Of a stretch of 64,000 nucleotides of DNA, positions 59,278 through 64,000 are shown piece by piece. Every line of letters begins with the position of its first letter. The stretch's first letter is position 1. Source of the stretch: Terfezia claveryi (Eukaryota > Ascomycota > Pezizomycetes > Pezizales > Pezizaceae). Both the position numbers and the translations under genes were made by a program. The notes under the pieces are model-generated. The model ran no database searches and was not told the DNA's origin. It worked only from the letters and a program-made list of their open reading frames with translations. The DNA lies in contig WHUX01000089.1 of NCBI GenBank assembly GCA_015179025.1, positions 154,715 to 218,714 of the forward strand, written 5' to 3'.

Positions 59278-59610
59278 ATGCCTACACACCGATCCTGGTC
59301 AAAGAAAATAAACCGTCAGAACAAGCAACTCTTCAAGAATCTCTCCAGAAATAAATCTTCAGGAATCACCACAACTCCAAGAGAATCGCTGTCAGACACT
59401 GAATACCTAGAACAGGAATTACGCAGGAGTGGGCTATACAACGAGGTACTAGTGATAGAAGAACAACAAATAGAAGAAAACCATCAAGAGCTCGGAAATC
59501 TCTTAACCGACCTTGATACCCAAGAAGCAGAAACATCTCTACTGGACAAAGAAATCCAGTACGAGGAGCAACTAATAAGCTTCGACCAGATATACCCAGC
59601 GCTCATCTAA
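59278..59610 (+). CDS. Pre-gag open frame of the copia element
   Basis: 110 codons from ATG to TAA. The stop (59608-59610) directly abuts the gag ATG at 59611 in the same frame. The product is basic at the start (MPTHRSWSKKINRQNKQLFK) and acidic and helical later (EYLEQELRRSGLYNEVLVIE). It could be a separate leader protein, or an N-terminal part of Gag cut off by a TAA mutation. No family match is known to me. Confidence 0.45.
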   Translation: MPTHRSWSKKINRQNKQLFKNLSRNKSSGITTTPRESLSDTEYLEQELRRSGLYNEVLVIEEQQIEENHQELGNLLTDLDTQEAETSLLDKEIQYEEQLISFDQIYPALI

Positions 59611-62346
59611 ATGAGCGGCACAGCAGGACCAGCTCCAGAAACCGAATCAGAGCACGAAGTCAAATATTCAAATCTCCCAGTCAACATTCAGGTTCAACGA
59701 AGAAGAGGGCGAAGAGCAAGAACTCCACCTCCTCCACCACTAGATTCACCAACACCACCTCCAGTAACCATGTCCAAAGAACGATCAATCCCAAAGATCA
59801 AGCCCAAGCTTAGCGGACAACAGGACTATGCTCAGTGGATACTATCTATTGAGCAAACGCTTAGCAGCTATGAACACAAAGATGAGACAATATGGGAAAT
59901 CGTCACTGGAGATGTCCAAGATCCAGATCCCACAGCTACCGGAAAAGCCAGAGATACAGATGCTAAAGCCTGGAAGAAAGACAACAACTTCGCAATCCTT
60001 ACAATGAAAAGAAATTGCGAGAAAGAGGTTGTAGATATTATCGGACTAGCCAGAACAGCCAACGAAGCCTATAAGGAGCTGAAGGCCAAATTCGAAGGCA
60101 AGACTGTTACCACACTCGGAGCTCTACTTATTAGAGTCATTAAACTCAGCTATGACGACAGAAATAGTTCAATCGAAGAACATATTAGCGAGTTCGACAA
60201 AAAGTGGGGATTCATGAGATCTATGCTGGGAGGAACAATCCCAGACGACCTTAAAGAATTCGGAACAATATTGACAGGCCTAAGCAAAAACGACCAAGCC
60301 AAAGGGACGTTTCTGCTAGCTACTCTTCCGCCCTACTACAATACTCTTATTGAAAATATCCAGATGAAGAGTGGACTTACCTATGGCGATATTACTACTC
60401 ATCTCAAGACATACGTCCCAGGAAGGCAAAAAGGGAAAAGAAGAGGAGATAATGCTGGAGATTCGGTACAAAACCCAGTAGTACTCAAGACAGGAGCTGG
60501 CAGGGGACGAGATCAAGGAGATAATGGCAAAAGATGTGACTACTGCATCAGCAAAGGATGGAAAGGACTCAACCACACAGAATCCAAGTGCTTTACCAAA
60601 AAGCGTGAAAAGAAAAAAGTCAAGAAGGCTAAAAAGGAAGATTCCGACAATGAAGAATCTGATGAAGAAGGAGTCACTATCAAGGTTGTTCAGATTGGGA
60701 AAATAAGGGTAGGACGTGAAGGATGTTATGAATATGACACAGCAGCCACCCACCATACGACCAACGAATATGACCGACTTACCGATGTCCAACACAACCT
60801 CAGCATCAAGGTATCCACTCACGATCAAACCGAATCCATTTGCCATACTCTAGGAACTCTAGTCTTCAGACACAATGGCCGCAACATCTGCCATGAGCAA
60901 TGCTTATATGACCCCACATACAGCAACATTATTAGCGGCCTTTGGATGCCAGAGGACTTCGTCATGCAAGGAAAAAAGGGCAAGGTAGAGCTAAAAACAG
61001 GAAGGAAAATACTCTACAAAATGGATCGAGATATTGATGGGATATGGATCAAGCCTGAGAATACAGTCGAAAACTGGAAAGGAGCAGGAATCAAAAGGAT
61101 CGAGGGAACTAGTAAGGAAACTGCAATCAGCCTACATGAAAGGTATGGACATATTTCCTATAAAACCCTCAAGACTCTCCCCAAATACCCGAAGGATCAG
61201 AAAGAGAAGATCCGATGTAAGGCGTGTGAATAAGGGAAGGCCACCAAACCGGCTACACCCAAGCAGCCTAAAGATCTACAGATTAGGACAAACCGACTTC
61301 TAGAACGGGTCCATGCAGACCTTGTCGGACCAATCGAACCTCCTATACCTAGCAAACAATATCGATATCTGCTAGTAATTGTGGACGACTTCAGCCGGTA
61401 TATAGCTGTATAGCCCCTTCGAAAGAAGAGCGAGACTGGAAAACCATTAATGGAAATAATCAATAAACTGGAAGCAGCCACAACCCTACGAGTCAGCCAA
61501 ATCCAAGCAGACTGGGAAGGAGAATTCTGCAATAATGAGCTTCAAGAAGAACTAAAGCAACGAGGCATAGCCTCTAAAGAAACTATCCTAAAGCATAGCG
61601 AAACAAATGCTATAATTGAACGAGCAAACCGAACAATCCTCACTATGAGCAGGACTGCTCTGATAGGATCAGCCCTACCTAAAAGCCTGTGGGACAAAGC
61701 TTCGAGCTGGGCAGCCTATACGAAGAATCGGATTCCCCATAAAACTCTTCAGGGAAAAACCCCCATCGAAATCATGCTCAAAAAGGACCTGGAAGCCGAA
61801 CGAATAAAGCTAAGACCATTTGGGCAGCGAGTCCTCTGTTTTAACTACGATATCTCCGATAAGCTCTCTCCAAGAAGCTATGAAGCCAATATAATTGGTT
61901 ATACAGAAAGCTTTGAGAGCTACCAGGTGCGAACAGACACTGGCCAGATTAAGCTTGCCCTCCGGCCAGTCTCTATAGAAAGTTCGGAGACTAGCAGCTC
62001 AGAATCTCTGGATAAAGCCCCTAGTGAGAGGCTTAGGGAAAACGACATTATCCTGGAAGACCCAAAATCATCGATACCAGTTCTCCAACCCATGGCACCA
62101 CCTCCACTAAAGAGGCCTAGAAAGACTACTCGAGATTAGGAAAGCATGGTCGGTACCAGGAAATCAGAGCGACAGCCAGTCAGGAGGAAGATATTCGTAG
62201 TAGGAGCTGACCCAGATCACCCAACCGATGAGCAAGCCCACAACTCTCCACAAGCCGAAGAATGGGCTAAAGCTCGAGCTAAAGAACGAGAGCAATTGAA
62301 TCGATATGGGGTATACACCAACATCAGCAAAAAAAATTCTCCATCA
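59611..62346 (+). pseudogene. Ty1/copia gag-pol, three stops, truncated before reverse transcriptase
   Basis: One continuous frame from 59611 with stops at 61231 (TAA), 61411 (TAG) and 62137 (TAG). Gag has the UBN2-like core (SGQQDYAQWILSIEQTLSSY, ISEFDKKWGFMRSML, LLATLPPYYNTLI) and one CCHC knuckle (C-X2-C-X9-H-X4-C at CDYC...CF). The protease motif reads DTAATHHTTN, with alanine where DTGA is usual. The integrase has the HHCC finger (LHERYGHISY ... CKAC) and DDE core parts ADLVGPI, IQADWEGEF and IIERANRTIL. After the integrase the frame reaches EWAKARAKEREQLNRYGVYT, the entry to the reverse transcriptase, and breaks at about 62343. RT, RNase H and the 3' LTR are missing. Confidence 0.9.
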
Positions 62347-62732
62347 TGACGCAGCAACTAGTTTTGTTCCACCTGGTGCACCACCAAATTCCTGCTGCCT
62401 CTCATGCACCCTGTTCATACTACAAAATTTCTGCTCCCACTCATGCACCCCATGCGCATCCTCAAAATATATGCTCTACACCTCGAACACCATCAAATTC
62501 CCACTGCCTCTCATACACCCTATGTGCACCCTCAAACTTCAGCAGAAAAAATAAACAAATCTGTATCCGGACGCATCAACTACTTTTATACCATCCCATG
62601 TGTTACAATTTTCTGCTTACCTCTATACGCCCCCACACATGCCCTCCTAATATTGGCCTGGCACCTGTTTTACATCCGACACTTCACGTTCTTTGTGGCT
62701 CTTCTCTCAACTGGTCACAAGTTTATTATTTC
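62347..62732. repeat. Subterminal repeat region next to the transposase gene
   Basis: Imperfect repeats of CTCATGCACCC / CTCATACACCC with CTGCTGCCT or CCACTGCCT between them (about 62385-62540). Arrays of short subterminal repeats are usual at CACTA-type ends. I could not find a CACTA/TAGTG terminus. Confidence 0.4.
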
Positions 62733-64000
62733 CTAATCATAAATCATATTCCATGTCTCTAAGTCTATTCTATTATTTACCAACCAACTTTCCCCCGGCT
62801 CTAATGGTATCAAATGCGCAATCCCTTCTATTTGTGATATCTTAACTATAACCCCTTCCCCACTCATCGGCAATCCAACGCGAACCATCCCTTCCGTGCC
62901 CTGCACAGTATTCAACCCAATGCATTGAAGCAGATTCACATGCGCCAACTGGTGCACCATTCCTGCTATAGTTATTACTTTGAACAATGCATTGATTCGT
63001 CCTGGTATTCGACCATTCAGCGTCCCTACTGGTGCCTCATCCAATGCACGCTGTCTCCTTACCCATATCCAATCGTATCTTTCCTTCCTGTGAAATTTCT
63101 CGGTGCATCTAGCATTGTGCAAAATGAACCCTTCTCCACTGAATTTTGGCACTGGAATTTGAAGCACCCCATATGAACGAATTTCCTGAACTAACAGCTC
63201 GGTAGGGTCGAAATCCATGCTTCTAACTTCCTGCCTTAAAAACGCTTGCGTTGTCAGCACCAGATCTGGCAAGCCAGTTACACGCTCCAGATCCTCGAGG
63301 CTGGATATTAATCCCAACTCAATTTTCCCCCGCAACTTCAAGTAGACCTGTTTTCCGACACCTGGCGTCACATCTCCGTTTTGCCTAACCTGGTTCCATA
63401 GATTAAGTGTCAAGTCCTTCATAGCAAAAGTATGATCCCTCGTGTAGGTAGTAACTATCTGTGGTGTTGCATTAACCCTATTACTTCGACGGTAAGCATC
63501 CTTAAGGCCTTTATGCATAGCTTCACTGATATTCGTGGAATATTGAGCTAGAGCCCCAAACTTCGGAATCTGTTCGGCATAATGGGAGATTAAATGGATT
63601 TTTGGGAAATTGAAGTGCGCCCCTTCTTGTAAAATCTCATTCACCAATTCCCGACGGTGCAAGGTATTTTCTTGACGCATCCTAACCTTTTCCGACACCC
63701 TGAGGTCTTCAACCAATGATCCCGCTTGTTCCTTCAACAAATCCTTATGTGCTTCTGCAGCAGCCTTTCTTGTTTTCTTATCAGCACGGAACCTCAAGAA
63801 CACAGCTTTAGTTTCATGAAACACACGCAAATATTCTTGTAAATAAGAAACTGTCTTATCCGTATGACTAGGATACTGAGTCATGAGATAGAAGTCAGTG
63901 ATGCTACGTACGCAGCGAATTGCTCGGTTGAACTCCTGTACCTGACCTCCGGTGGGCCGTGGTTGGTTGGCCTTCCGACGCAACGCCGCGGTAATGTTCC
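62733..64000 (-). CDS. Plavaka/CACTA-type transposase, C-terminal part
   Basis: The open minus-strand frame ends at TAG/TGA near 62733 and is still open at the right edge, so the N-terminus is outside the window. At least 422 residues are present. Hallmarks of fungal Plavaka (EnSpm/CACTA) transposases are in order: HFNFPKIHLISHYAEQIPKF, GALAQYSTNISEAMHKGLKD, AYRRSNRVNATPQIVTTYTR and DHTFAMKDLTLNLW, the KDZ-like end of the catalytic domain. A region of about 180 residues follows (WIWVRRQRALDEAP, GRINALFKVI). No stop or frameshift occurs in the visible part, unlike every other transposon gene here, so the element may be young. Confidence 0.85.
   Translation of the reverse strand, partial: NITAALRRKANQPRPTGGQVQEFNRAIRCVRSITDFYLMTQYPSHTDKTVSYLQEYLRVFHETKAVFLRFRADKKTRKAAAEAHKDLLKEQAGSLVEDLRVSEKVRMRQENTLHRRELVNEILQEGAHFNFPKIHLISHYAEQIPKFGALAQYSTNISEAMHKGLKDAYRRSNRVNATPQIVTTYTRDHTFAMKDLTLNLWNQVRQNGDVTPGVGKQVYLKLRGKIELGLISSLEDLERVTGLPDLVLTTQAFLRQEVRSMDFDPTELLVQEIRSYGVLQIPVPKFSGEGFILHNARCTEKFHRKERYDWIWVRRQRALDEAPVGTLNGRIPGRINALFKVITIAGMVHQLAHVNLLQCIGLNTVQGTEGMVRVGLPMSGEGVIVKISQIEGIAHLIPLEPGESWLVNNRIDLETWNMIYD

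Overview
The window is from a filamentous ascomycete (Pezizomycotina). The intact genes are fungal orthologues with short (45-125 nt) GT-AG introns: Mediator subunit Med21, a type II phosphatidylinositol 4-kinase (Lsb6 type), an AreB/Gzf3-type GATA factor, a medium-chain (zinc-type) dehydrogenase and the developmental regulator MedA. The set and the exon patterns suggest Eurotiomycetes; the exact order is inference. Gene density is low, and much of the rest is transposon remnant, decayed gene or small repeat, so this looks like a repeat-rich, expanded genome.

Layout. 1-7.7 kb: 3' end of med21 (+), lsb6 (-, seven exons, convergent with med21) and an areB-type gene (+). 9.4-11.1 kb: a broken MFS transporter gene (-). 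13.7-20 kb: tandem repeats and two decayed copies of an unknown coiled-coil gene (-) built of duplicated exon-intron cassettes; a third, truncated copy lies at 26.7-27.2 kb. 20.8-21.1 kb: Helitron-type fragment. 23.0-26.1 kb: two related small genes arranged head to head around a TA-flanked MITE. 28.5-31.4 kb: an inverted-repeat element and decayed coding sequence. 31.4-35.5 kb: a tandem array of three copies of another small gene. 35.6 kb: Tc1/mariner relic. 41.7-43.2 kb: intact dehydrogenase gene. 47.9-51 kb: medA with a long, ATG-free leader. 57.3-58.8 kb: a 589-bp near-perfect inverted repeat, abutted by the 5' LTR of a truncated Ty1/copia element (58.8-62.3 kb). 62.7 kb to the end: a Plavaka/CACTA-type transposase (-), open at the edge.

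The most unusual signal is a family of micro-insertions of 10-28 bp. All share one terminus (TAGTCTGGTTGGCACAAGCC, truncated to different lengths) and nearly all are flanked by 9-bp direct duplications. At least eleven lie between 5.6 and 39.6 kb, in both orientations. One has two empty paralogous sites in the same window, and one lies inside a MITE. Also notable are eleven inferred GC-AG introns with the donor GCATGTA in two unrelated gene families, cassette introns better conserved than their exons, and an areB-type upstream coding segment in a leader with no ATG, which implies non-AUG initiation.

All intron positions were inferred by eye from splice motifs, phase and remembered family patterns; no alignment or transcript data were used.
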